Assembly: GCA_036346395.1 (NCBI GenBank)
Contig: JAYEVG010000054.1
Location: 186,001 to 250,000 of the forward strand
Length of the DNA: 64,000 bases
Reading direction: 5' to 3'
DNA from: Hsuehochloa calcarea
Lineage: Eukaryota > Streptophyta > Magnoliopsida > Poales > Poaceae
In this document: piece by piece, positions 1 through 11,299 of the stretch
Position numbering within the stretch: position 1 is the stretch's first letter
How the letters are laid out: each line of letters starts with the position of its first letter
The notes under the pieces: model-generated
What the model was told of the DNA's origin: nothing
Database searches by the model: none
What the model saw: only the letters and a program-made list of their open reading frames with translations
Program-made: the position numbers and the translations under genes

Positions 1-971
1 GGTTGCGAGTCAAGGACAGCGAGGCGTACGGGAGGCTTCCAGAAGGTGCGCAAGGGGCGAAATGGTATTTTCGCAAAGCGGCACAAGTGGAGGCGGTTCC
101 GTCGGTGTAGCGGGCTTAATGGGTTGGAGGCCCATTAGGCAAAGGCTATAAATAGAGCTGAACCCTTGGTGTTAGGGTTAGACTTTGAGAGAGAAAATTA
201 GGGTTAGCTCTAGCAAAAGGGTGTGTTTTGTTTTTTGAGAGTTTGTTGGTTTGGAGAGAATGAATTGAAAATCTTTGTAATCATTCCTCTGTGTTTTCTC
301 TGTAATCTCTAGACTTCTATCAATGAAACTCTGAGGTTTTTGATTACTTGTTTATGCCTCTCTTATTCCCTTCCTGTTCTTGTTAAATATTTAGGGTTTT
401 GATGTATCTTTTGATTCGTCTCATGAAATAGCATGAAACTTGATATCTAGAGTCGTTTTGATATTGCTATTACATCCTCAAAGTTTCATGAGCTAAGAAT
501 CTGAAAATCTCGTTTATTGTGGGTTTTGGTCTTTCTTGCCCTTCTTCAAGAAATCCATTTTGCCTTGATTATTGAATCCTTGTTTGCGATTCTTCTCCAT
601 AAGGTCAAGATGTTGTTTAGGATGATGTCCTGTGAAACTTGACCTGAGAAGAGCATTCAAGATTTAGTATTTCGGATTTTGGGAAAACCCGAAGATCTGT
701 TTTGGTCGGGACAATCGGAACTTTCGATTGTCCACTACGAATTATCAGCAGCGGAACTTCCAAGACCGATCCGGAACTACGGAGTGCGGAACTATGCACG
801 GTAGAATCGAGCTTCGATTTTTGATGTAATGCAGTGAAACTTGTTTTAGTTTCTCGATTTTGTTTTACTCTTCTTAAGAGGGCTTTGTAGAAATTGCTTA
901 AATCTGAGAAGGGAGTTCTTAATTTTAAGGCACCATTCACCCTCTCTGTTTCCATTTCGGTCCTTCACATT
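1..971 (+). mobile_element. LTR-like block A (truncated by window start)
   Basis: The block has the anatomy of an LTR on the plus strand. A TATA box (CTATAAATAG, 146-155) is followed by a G/T-rich leader with TAGGGTTAG and GAGAGA runs, then by T-rich polyadenylation-like sequence near 270-330. It closes with an ATTCACCCTCTCTG stretch and a CGGTCCTTCACA-type end near 930-971. Block B and the antisense LTRs at 21560 and 60349 carry the same kind of end motif. The 5' end lies outside the window and the exact 3' boundary is estimated. No open frame is credible. Inference: LTR of a Ty1/copia-like or non-autonomous retroelement. Confidence 0.45.
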
Positions 972-2414
972 CTTGTGTATTGATTGTGTTTATCGTATGA
1001 ACTTCAATGCTTTATTGTTGCATATTGCATTGTGGAACTAACGTGGGTCAAGTTGTGAAGAACTTGTTCCCGAAAACGGTTTGTTTGTCTATTGCTGTGC
1101 AGGTGGCTTGCAGGTCAACGACGTCAACGGTAAGGTGGATCGGGACTACGCTTGGAGAGTTGAGGTCCAGAACGATCATGGATGCCGGGTGAGGTCGTGT
1201 CACTCAAGCATGGTGTAGGATGGGCAAGATGGATCGAACGGGTAGTTCGGTACAGCTGGTTGGATCAGGCGGTGCGGAAGTCGGTGCGAGTCTCTGGGAG
1301 GTTCCGATGGGATTCGGACAAGAGAGGCTTGGCGACGTGATGAGAACCGCTGATCAACCTACACGTGGTGAAGCAGGCGATTGCTTCAATAGTTATCTGT
1401 GTGTGGGTCCCATGTGTGAGTGGGTCCCAAAAGTGAAACCCTATGCCTCTAGTATAAATAGAAAGGGGGGAGATGTAAAACCCTCAAGCATTCATTTGGC
1501 CCCCTTCTTCATTTTCTAGGGTTTGGAGGAGAGGAGAGGAGAAGCTAGGGTTTGGAGAGATTGTGAGTGTGCTCTTGTGTGAGCTCTTGTTCTCCTTGTT
1601 TGAGTGGCTTTGTAAGCATCTAGTGTGATCAATCAATCTTGTGATGCTTACTTGAAAGATCATTTGTCCCCTTTGTATTCTTCTCTCTTTTGGATGATTT
1701 TGGTGCTTCCTTGATTCAAGGGTTTATGCTTGGTCTCTTGACCTATTTTATCTTGCTTTGATGTGTGGGAATACTCCTAAAGTCATCTAGATCATCAACC
1801 CCCCCACAAGCAAGTCTTGAATCAAGATTTTCATATTTCTAGGGTTTGTGCACTTCTTCGTCAGAAACCTTGAGAGATCGATTCTACGACGTGGATCCGG
1901 AGGATCGTTGCTAGAAATAGGTCTCTAATATCGTTAGGGAAGTGTGCTCGAAGTTTGGTCAAGTTTCATTGGTTGAATCAAAAGTTGGATCAAATTTCAT
2001 TTTTGATTTAGGTTTGGTTTTTCAGTACTGGACTGAATCGGTCTGACCGGTTTTGTAACGGCGGTCCGACCGCCCGCGTTTTAGACCGCTCAATACTGCC
2101 GGGTGAACCGATATCCACCGGTCAACCCTTGATTAGTAGCGATCCGCCCGACCGCTCGTTGAACGTCGGTCGACCGCCGTGTCCAAATCGGCCGGCCCGA
2201 CCGCCAAGACCGATCGAGCAAGAAGTTCAATTGTCCACATTTGTGTCGTGTGGTTGAGGGTTTATCGAACCAAAGACAAGGCTTCCTTGTGGCGCTTCTC
2301 GATCTTCTTAGCTTTCATAGCTAAAGTAGTAAAGTTCGTGTTGAATTTGATTTAGGCGAAAAAGTTGAGAAAGCGCCTATTCACCCCCCCCCTAGTCGCC
2401 TTTACGGTCCTACA
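972..2414 (+). mobile_element. LTR-like block B, inserted in gypsy protease region
   Basis: A TATA box (TATAAATA, 1453-1460) is followed by CTAGGGTTTGGAG-type leader sequence. A cluster of CGGTC/GACCG dyads lies at about 2036-2210. The terminal sequence (CCTATTCACC, a C-run, CTAGTCGCC) ends in CCTACA at 2414. Immediately after 2414 the sequence is homologous to the middle of the gypsy protease region seen at 44890, so this block interrupts an older gypsy copy. Its 5' boundary is uncertain, and no target duplication can be seen because the upstream gypsy flank lies outside the window. The end matches, in reverse complement, the starts of the antisense LTRs at 21560 and 60349. Confidence 0.5.
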
Positions 2415-3024
2415 GTTTTGTTTTATTCTATAGCTTCGCATTCGTTTGTCTCTCGAGTTTTTGCAACCATGAATAATTTAGAAGTTATGCATCTTACGCA
2501 TACTCTGTTAGTTGAGTCACCTGGAGCAGAGTTAACCTCTAGAGTGGGATATTTAGAAGCTAAGTTACTCATTGCTGGAGTTGAGTTTCTAGCCAACCTC
2601 ATTGTCTTAGACATCCAAACTTTAGATGTCATACTTGGTATGAATTGGTTATCGAAGTACAAAGTTGTGTTAGATTGTGGCTGAAGAGTCGTAACAATCA
2701 AAGGTAGCAATGGTAAGAAAGTACAGTTTCTAACCACCACAGTGCGTGATGGACATCTTGTAATCAATAGTATGAAGATTGTTTCTTTCGAGGATGCACC
2801 TGTTGTCAGAGACTATCCGAATGTTTTTCCAAAAGATTTGCCTGGAATGTCACCAGATCGTGACATTGAGTTTGTTATTGATTTAGTACCAGGAACGTCA
2901 CCAATTTCTAAGAGACCCTATCAGATGACGGTCGATGAGTTGGTGGAAATGAAGAAACTGATTGGGGAACTGCTTGAGAAAGGGTTCGTGAGACCTAGTT
3001 CGTCGCCTTGGGAGCGTCAGTCTT
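2415..3024 (+). pseudogene. Ty3/gypsy pol, 5' part: protease and start of RT (decayed)
   Basis: Translated plus-strand segments show a degenerate aspartic-protease start (ASHSFV, but the preceding D-S-G is lost), then LDVILGMNWLSKYK, which is typical of the C-terminal part of gypsy proteases. From 2742 the protease-RT linker and RT fingers follow (YPNVFPKDLPGM, DIEFVIDLVPGT, ISKRPYQM, ELLEKGFVRPSSSPW). The frame breaks at the stop near 2682, between protease and RT. The element is cut at 2414 by an LTR and at 3024 by a CACTA element. Homology to 44880-45470 of the nested gypsy shows they are the same lineage. Gag and the 5' LTR are absent from the window. The sequence is clearly non-functional. 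Confidence 0.85.
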
Positions 3025-4305
3025 CACTACTACAAAATAAGCTATAGAAGACGCCTCATCACAGACGGTTCTCTTGGAACTGTCTGTGATAAAATAATCA
3101 AAGATGATTCTCTTGGATTGTGTGCCGCGACAGAGGATTGTGTGCCATGCCCAAACCCTACCGCGACAGAGGATTGGCTGCGCAAATCCTACCACGGCAG
3201 AGGATTGGTTGCCATGGTAAAATTCCAAGCTATAGTAAAATCTAAAATCACATACGGTTCTTAATACAAACTGTCTGTGATGAGATACTTATCATATACG
3301 GTTTGTATTAAGAACCGTTTGTGATGACATGCTTATCACAAACGGTTCATGATACTAACCGTCTGTGATATGTCCTCACGGACAGTTTTTGTATAAAATT
3401 GTCTATGATACTTTTATTTTGTTGGGTGGGAACACGAAAATTTGGACTTAATGGGCGGGCTGTCAAAAATTTCTTTATATTAACAGAGTCCTCCATCTCC
3501 TCCTTTGCCATCTCCATCTCCTCCTCTGCCATTTCTCCTCTGCCATCTCCGTCTTACCCTGACCTTACGCTCTGGCCTCCTCCGAGCTCGTCGCCGCCAG
3601 CCTCATCGTCATCGGCCTCCTACGACCTCGTCACCCCCGGCTTCCTCCACTTCGCCGTCCCGTCCTCCCCTAAGCTCGTCGCCCATGGCCTCCTCCACCT
3701 CGCTCCGGCCTCGTCGTCGCCGACCTCCCACGACCTCGTCGCCCCAGCGTCCCTCACTCTCTCTACTCCCCCCTTTTGCTCTGTGATATGGATTACTACT
3801 ATGATGTGTTAGTGCTCTGTGAATGGATTGAGTTGATGCTACTGTGTTGTGAGTGATGTTGTACATGTTGTTTTTAGTGCTCTGTGAACGGATTGAGCTG
3901 ATGCTACTGTGTTGTGGGTGATCTTGTGGCTCTGTGAATCAGATTCATTTACGAGGCTCGGGAGGCTCCAGACGAAGTGAAAACCCCTTTTTGTTTTTTT
4001 TTTGCAATAGAAAAAAACTATCACAGACGGTTCTAAATAAGAACCGTCTGTAATAATTACTATCACAGACGGTTCTTGTTCAGAACCGTCTGTGAAAATA
4101 CACTATCACGGTTCTATTCACGAATCGTCTGTGATAGTAACTATCACAGACGGTTCGTGAATAGAACCGTCTGTGATAGCCTTTTTCACAGACAGTTTTT
4201 CTGTGATGTCCTCATGTCATCACAGACACGTAAATTCAGACGGTTCATAAAACCGTCTGTGATGACAATGTTGAACCGTTTGTGATGTCATCTTTTGTAG
4301 TTGTG
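3025..4305. mobile_element. Non-autonomous CACTA (En/Spm) DNA transposon
   Basis: The termini are CACTACTACAAAA at the left and, in reverse complement, CACAACTACAAAA at the right. Both lead into subterminal repeats built on TCACAGACGGTTC, many arranged head-to-head so they can form hairpins (3055-3380 and 4018-4290). The 3-bp flanks are CTT (3022-3024) and CCT (4306-4308), a CACTA-type target duplication with one transition. The interior has no transposase. It holds a C/T-rich, coding-like tract (3490-3780) and a 65-bp-period duplication (3811-3923). The element interrupts the gypsy RT just after the SSPWG-type motif. Strand is arbitrary for a non-coding element. Confidence 0.88.
3811..3923. 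repeat. 65-bp-period tandem duplication inside CACTA
   Basis: Two copies of a ~48-bp sequence starting AGTGCTCTGTGAA lie at 3811-3858 and 3876-3923. They differ at only a few positions and sit between the C/T-rich core and the 3' subterminal repeats. Confidence 0.85.
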
Positions 4306-6998
4306 CCTGTTTGTCAGAAAGAAAGATAGAAGCATGAGGATGTGTATCGACTACTGTGCCTTTAATGAGGTTACTATGAAGAACAAGTGTCCACTTCCCC
4401 GAATGATGATTTGTTCTATTAGATGAAGGGAGCTGGAGTGTTCTCGAAGATCGATCTGTGATCAGGGAAGATATCATCAGTTGAAAAATTGTCTGAAGAA
4501 TATACCTAACACTATTTTTTTCTACGCGGTACAAACATTACGAGTTCTTAGTTATATCTTTTAGTCTGACTAATGCCCCTGCATATTTTATGAACATGAT
4601 GAACAAAGTTTTTATGGAATACTTCGACAAGTTTGTGGTAGTATTCATTGATGACATTTTGGTTTATTCCAATACAGAAGAACATGCTGAGCACTTGAGA
4701 ACAATCCTAGAGAAACTTAGAGAGTATCAGTTGTATGCTAAGTTCAACAAGTGCGATTTTTGGAAATAAGAATTTGATTTCCTTGGTCATGTGATGATAG
4801 CTCAAGAAGTAGCAGTTGACCCTCGTAAGGTTAAAGCCATGTTACATTGGGAGCCGCCCAAGATTGTGACTCAAATCCACAGTTTCTTGGGAATGGCAGG
4901 ATATTATCGTCGTTTCATTAAAGGATTTTCAACGATTGCTAAGCCTCTTACGCAATTGTTGAAGAAGGAGAAAAAATTCACTTGCACTCCGACTTGTGAG
5001 GAAAGTTTTGAAGAATTGAAGAAACGTTTGACATTAGCCTCAGTGCTAATTTTACCAGATATTTGGAAGGATTTCGATATCTACTATAATGCTTCATGTC
5101 AAGGATTTGGTTGTGCTCTGATGCAAGAAGGAAGAATTCTTGCCTATGCATCGAGACAACTGAGACCTCATGAGGAGAATTATCCTACCCATGATCCGGA
5201 ATTAGCTACCATCGTTCATGCCTTGAAAATTTAGCATCATTATCTCATTCCTAACTGCTATGAGATATACACAGATGATAAGAGTTTGAAATATATTTTC
5301 ACTCGATCCGACCTGAACATAAGACATAGAACATGGTTAGAGCTAATAAAATATTATAATCTTGGAATCCACTACCATCCCGGTAAAGCTAATGTTATTG
5401 CATATGCTTTGAACCGTAAGAGCTACTGTAAAACTTTGGAAGTGAAAGAGAATTGCCCAAAACTCCATGAGGAATTCCAGAAGTTAAAGTTAGAAGTGGT
5501 AGCTAAAGTATTCGTGGCCAGTTTGGAAGTACAATCTACTTTGGAAAATAATATTTGTGTTGCCCAACCAAATGATCCTGAGATTAACGACATTAAGCTC
5601 AAGATGGAGGAAGGAAAATTTAAAGATTTTACCAAGGATGATCAGGATATACTTTGGATTAACCAACGTATCTGTGTGCCGGATGTTGATGGTTTGAGAC
5701 AGCTAATCTTAAAGGGGGTCATGATTAGAAGTATTCTATTCACCCTAGAAGCACTAAGATATAATATAATGTTAAGAATAAATTCTAGTGGTCAAAATTA
5801 AAGCGAGAAGTTGCAGAGTTTGTTTCCCTATGCGACATGTGTCAAAAAGTAAAGCGGAGCATCAAAGACCATCGGGCCTGTTTAAACCCCTGAAAATTCC
5901 AGACTGGAAATGGGAAGAGATCGGAATGGGTTTTATTGCCAGTTTACCCAAGACTCGATCGGGTTACGATTCAATTTGGGTAATAGTTGATCATTTGACG
6001 AAAGTTGCACATTTCTTGCGAGTCAAAACCACTTACTCAGGAGAGCACCTTGCATAATTGTATATGTCAAGAATTATCAGTTTGCATGGTATGCCTAAGA
6101 AGATAGTTTCAGATTGAGAATCTCAGTTCATCTCTCTTTTTTGGCAAAGTTTGCATGAAGCTTTGGGAACTCATCTAAATTTTAGTACTGCTTATCACCC
6201 TTAGACGGATGGGTAGACTGAAAGAGTAAATCATGTATTGGATGATATATTGGGAGCTTGTGCTCTTGCTCATGCTACTAGTTGGGATAAGAGTTTGTGA
6301 TATGCATAATACTCGTACAACAAAGTTATCAAGCCAGTCTGCAGATGTCACTATCTAAAGTTTTGTATGGTTGTGCATGCAGAACCCGTTTGAATTGGAC
6401 AAAAAAGCAAAACATTTGGTTTTCAGGCCAGATATTATTTAGGAAGTAGAAGACTAAGTGTCAGTGATCAGAGAAAGATTAAAAGATAGCTCTGTCTAGG
6501 TAGAAGAGTTATGTCGATAATAGCCGTCATGATCTTAGCTTTGAATCGGAGGATTTTCTTTATCTTCGAGTTACTCCACTTAAAGGTGTCATAAGGTTTC
6601 ATGCCAAAGGGAAGCTTGTCCCTATGTATGTTGGTCCTTTTAGGATTGTGAGCCGCCGAGGACAAGTTACTTATCAGCTCAAACTACCGCAGTCGTTAGC
6701 ATGAGTACATGATGTCTTCCATGTCTCACAGTTAAAGAAGTATTTTCGTGTGCCAACAGAATAGACTCCCTTGGGTTCAATTGAGTTAAAATAAGATCTC
6801 ACTTACAAGGAATAACTAGTCAAAATTTTGGATGTGGCAGAGCGCCGAACCAGAAGTAAGATCGTTCATTTTTACAAAGTTCAGTGGATCAATTACTTAG
6901 AAAGTGAAGCAGCGTGGGAACGCGAAAAAGAGCTAGAAGATGAGTTTTCTAGTCTTTTCTTTAGCTAGCCTGAATCTCGGGATCGAAATTTCTTTAAG
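4306..6998 (+). pseudogene. Ty3/gypsy pol, 3' part: RT, RNase H, integrase, chromodomain (decayed)
   Basis: Downstream of the CACTA insertion the polyprotein resumes. RT palm: FIDDILVYS near 4647, with the catalytic D-D intact, then LRTILEKLREYQLYAKFNKCDF. RT thumb and connection: AGYYRRFIKGFSTIAKPL near 4900. RNase H: GFGCALMQEGRILAYASRQL near 5105. Integrase core: SGYDSIWVIVDHLTKVAHFL near 5955. A chromodomain follows (VQWINYLESEAAWE near 6880), which places the element in the chromovirus (Tekay-like) group. Premature stops include TAG at 5232-5234 and TGA at 6115-6117, plus TAG at 6202-6204 and 6214-6216. Each is explained by one C-to-T or G-to-A change relative to the related copy at 45-48 kb or the family consensus. 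This copy is dead and older than the nested one. Confidence 0.88.
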
Positions 6999-7007
6999 CA
7001 GGAGATT

Positions 7008-10000
7008 CGTAACATCCCAATTTTCTGAAGTTTTAAAAATTCTTTTGAGTAGTTAGTCCTTTGGAAAATTCACCCTAGTTTTATTTGAATTTTAATAAAG
7101 CTTAATATGGACTTTCAATAGCAAAACAATTTAATGTGACTAATTTGAACATCAAACAATTCAAAAACTATTTTATTTGAGTTCTTCGTGCTTGGAAATA
7201 CTTTTTAGATTTTTGTAGATTTTTTCTGAGCTCATTTGCTATTTGGATTTACTGTAATTTCTAAAATGTGAAAACTATTTAAAATCTCATAAAATCAGTT
7301 GGGCCAAATCTCCTTTGACCCGGCCCAAAATTGTGATTTTCGCCCCAAAACCCGCGTGACCCATCTCCCTCTCTCTCCCCCACGCGTCGCGCCAAGACCG
7401 GTCCCACCCGACAAATTTCCGCGCCTTTTGCCACAAATTCCTCATCAACCACCTCACCGCCTTTAGGCCCCACAAATCACTGCTCATCATCTTCATTTCC
7501 GTCTCACATCCGAACTCCGCAGCATTGGCCTTTCCTTGGCGTTCGCACTTGGGACGACTCCTAGTCACCGTGTATAAAGGGAGGGGTAACCCTCGTTCCC
7601 CGCATCCCAACCGCAAGCGCCAACTCCCAAGAGCTAAACCCTAGCCAATGGAAAAGCTCAAAGAAGGAAAGCGCCACCGCAATCTCCAACGAGCTATTCC
7701 TCCGCCGCCGGAGCTGCTCAAGCTTCTTCATCACCATCGTTGAGATATCATTAGCCTGATCTACGCATCGGACACCTTCACTCTATCGGAGCATCGCCAG
7801 AACTCCAATCCCATCGAGCCTGAGACTCCTCCACCGCTTTGACCTCGCCGCCAGCCAGCCATGTCGTCCCCTTTCACCCATGAGTAAATCATAGACTTCC
7901 TAGTCGCGTCCTCTGCATAATGCACACCTTTACCCCGTCGAGAGTCATTGCTCACCAAAACCCTTGGTTCCAGAGCCTCGCCGCCATTTAGCCGCCACCT
8001 CGCCGACGTCAACCCTAATGCCCTCGTGTCGCCCAGTCACCACCATGCAGTGCATGCATGGCACACTCGTAACCTAAACCAAATCCAAATCCCATGTGGG
8101 TTTAGTCCACAGTGAATTGAGCCTGTGATGTGTAGGTCCCAGCAGTCATAGCACTGTTTTGTAGACTCATGAGTCGTATACCCGTAGACCAGATCCATGG
8201 ACTTAGTCCATTGACCCCCAATCCCACCTGTCATCCACTTTTTCCAATTTTTGATTTTTCTTTTAATTTCGAAATCAAGGCTGATGTCATGCTGACGCTT
8301 TAAACCGGAATTTCCAGTATAAAGTTCATTCAAAAAATCCAGAAATTAGAATTTAGTTATTTCTTTAGGGTTTAGAACTTTCAAAAGTTCATTCTTCCTC
8401 ATACGAAATCCGATTGAGCCCATTCAAATTTTTTAATTCATGTAAATTCAAGCCCCATTTTCTTGAGTTTTTTTTTTTGATTTTTGGAGTTTTTATCTAT
8501 CTATTTTATATTTATTTTGTTTATTTTCTTTCATTTGTGCGTAGACGTTGACACTTCGAGGAATTTTGAGGAAGAAAGAGTTGATCAAGCTCAAGACCAG
8601 TATCAAGACTTGTTTCGAGGCAAGTTGTACCTTTGACCATATTGAACCCAATTTTCTAAAAATTACTTTGATTGAAATTACTGTATTTTACTTTAAGTGA
8701 TTATTTAAATATTTTGGGATTATTTATACACTCATTTGATTATATCCACATTGCCTATTGTGTTATCACTATCTTTTGTCACCCTATCTTGGATAATTAT
8801 TAGTTGGATTATCATAGCAGCAACGTAGGTTGCTTAGATACGGATAGTCTACTTAACCAAGCAATGAGTCATTCATCTCATTTGAGTTGCTAATATAAAT
8901 TTGACTAAGCGATTATGGAACTTAGTGTAAAACTTGATGGCATGTGTTGCACTTAACCAACAGGGTGGAAAAAGATTTGGACTGAGGTGAGTGGATGAAC
9001 TGTGTGATATGGCGGAATTGTGGATTGGAAAAGAATATGAAATTGTAGTTACTTAGTTAGAATTTTAGCAATCTTGTCTTGGTCAATTAAGGACTTAACT
9101 TTGTGCGCCATTGAACTGAGCCACAACTATACAATCACATGCCTGGTATGCGACATGTGTAGCTTAGTAAGTTACAGAATCGTAACATTGATTACTCAGG
9201 TAGTGGGTTAGGCACTCAGTGATGGGTGGAGGTGTGGACTACTTTGTAGGTCATATTTATGAGCTGTTCGCCGCCTTCAGGTCCAATGGTGTGCGTCGTA
9301 TCAAAGCACTGTGTTATGGTTGATACGACGGTAAAACATATCGGGAGTGTCAATTGCTGAGATAAAGTTTTGGAAAAGTTTTGTTATGATTGGTACTAGC
9401 TACACTAGTTATATCATGTGGGTAAAGTGTACTAACTCTGCAGAGTGTTAAATAATCTATTCGAATAGCTGCGTCTAAGGTCATGGACATGCTCGGGGAT
9501 TTCACCCGAGGGGTAGATTTTCCTAAAACATTTGGGAAGGGACTACTGTGTGGGATAACTTATGTAGCTGTGTGAAAGAAATTTATTAGTCTTAGTGTCT
9601 TTGTGAAAATAACTGTTAAATTATTATTGTTTATTTGTTTTGAATTATACTTTCAATCTATTATCTGTATTCAATTGCAAATGGTGTTTTATTGCAAAAT
9701 AAGCACAGAAGCCATTTCCTTTGGAATAAGCCATCATCTATAATTGTATTTTGTGGTATACCTTGTTGAGTACTCGGAGTACTCATTCTTGCTGCAATCA
9801 TTCAACTAAAGTGGTGGAATCGTCTTCTGCCTTCGAGGAGGAGTTGTACATGGATGGTGATCGTTAGGTCTTGATCCCAGTCGGTTGCTTGTGGTTAGTC
9901 GATGGGTTTCCACTGTAATTGCTTTCGTTCTGCTGCTGCTTATTTGTTTACTGTCAGCCCTACGTGGCTTAATAATTGTAAACTCGATCATAAGGTCAAA

Positions 10001-10151
10001 ACTGCTATTTATTATTCAAATTAATCGTTTATTCTTATATCTATCTTGTGTGGATAGATATTCATCTATGTTGACACTGTATGCACTAGTATGATCCTGG
10101 ACTAATGTATTATACACAAAGGGCCCAGAATTGTATTTTTGGATCTCGACA
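7008..10151 (+). mobile_element. 3' LTR of the old Ty3/gypsy element
   Basis: The LTR begins CGTAACATCCC (expected TGTAACATCCC) after a degraded polypurine tract at about 6995-7005. It ends TCTCGACA at 10151 and is 3144 bp long. The two LTRs of the nested gypsy (39261 and 48103) are homologous over the whole length, especially 8545-8900 and 9470-10150. A TATA-like GTATAAAG lies near 7571, followed by GC-rich leader sequence. Several short open frames occur but none is conserved. Host flanking sequence starts at 10152. No target duplication can be tested because the 5' LTR is not in the window. Confidence 0.85.
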
Positions 10152-11299
10152 ATTCGCTCGTCTTCGACCTCGCTATCGCCAGAACCACTCTCACCACCGG
10201 TCATCCGCGTTCGTCCCTCTTCCCTCGGCACTTGCTAAGCCCCCTACGTCGCATTCCTTGTCTCCCTCTCTCGTCCTAGGCTCCGTCGCCCCCACTCCAC
10301 CCACTCTCCTGTCCCCATCTCTCTCACCCTCCCATCTTGTGAAAAATTTGTATTTCTGTTGCAACACATAGACGCTCTGCCAAAAATACCCTAAAAAGGG
10401 AGAACCATATCTTATCTAATATTAACGCTTGTAACAAGTATCCTCACCTGGTCGTATCATATGATATATGTGTGAGGGATCATAGAACTGGGACAAGGAA
10501 GAAAGCATAAGGCTGTAGTAGTATAAGGGACTCTTGCAAAAACTCACCTGTAAGTGGGAGAGTTTGTCAAAAACTCACATGCATCTCAAAGTTTGTTAAA
10601 AACCCACTCGGCATGTGGCTGCAAATCTCACCTGCAATTGCAATAGTGAGGTTCGCCGGCCTACAAGATATGATTGACTGAATTTAACCTTGAAATTCAA
10701 CCAAGAAGGGGGTTTGAAAAGAACAGGCGAAGATGAATATGATACTCTGTTTATTATCCTTTTGTTCCCATTTTACTTTAGTTTATTTTTCATTCAATCT
10801 TACCTCGTTTTGTTTCCTTATGTAGAATTCAGTGAGGGTACCTTTTGGACCCAGTTCTGCTTGTCTTTTTTTATAGCCTGTTTCTGTCTTGACAAGCTAT
10901 GCATGTTTTATTTTTCATGGCGACACTAGCAGTTTGCATTTTGGAGGATAAGTTATTTTGTTGATATCAATTTCTAGTACGAGCCTTGCTGCTTATCTCC
11001 TCTGTTCTCTCCTCTGTTCTCTTATCGGCTTGTTTTGTATAGATGCAGACACAGTGGTTTGTACTCATCCAGGCGATTTCCAGTCTGGTAGCAATGGATA
11101 TAATACATGAAAATTTTATGGTGGAAATGACTCCAAATAGGAAACATTATCTGGTGATGAATGGGGCCACAAAACTACAAAAGCCTAGTGTGGGTCCTTT
11201 TTCTTTTGGATCAAGAAGAGAACGGGAACTATAAATATGGATTTGCATGCCAAATGCACTTCAGGTAATTAAGCTAAGCTGAGATCTTGGCAGGCAATT
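10152..11299. other. Unassigned stretch between two gypsy LTRs
   Basis: A C/T-rich, codon-like tract (10152-10350) is followed by ordinary AT-balanced sequence. Near 10560-10600 there are two similar AAAACTCAC phrases, and at 10690-11240 short open frames without recognisable domains. I see no TIR, LTR, splice-supported gene or RNA gene. Confidence 0.4.
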
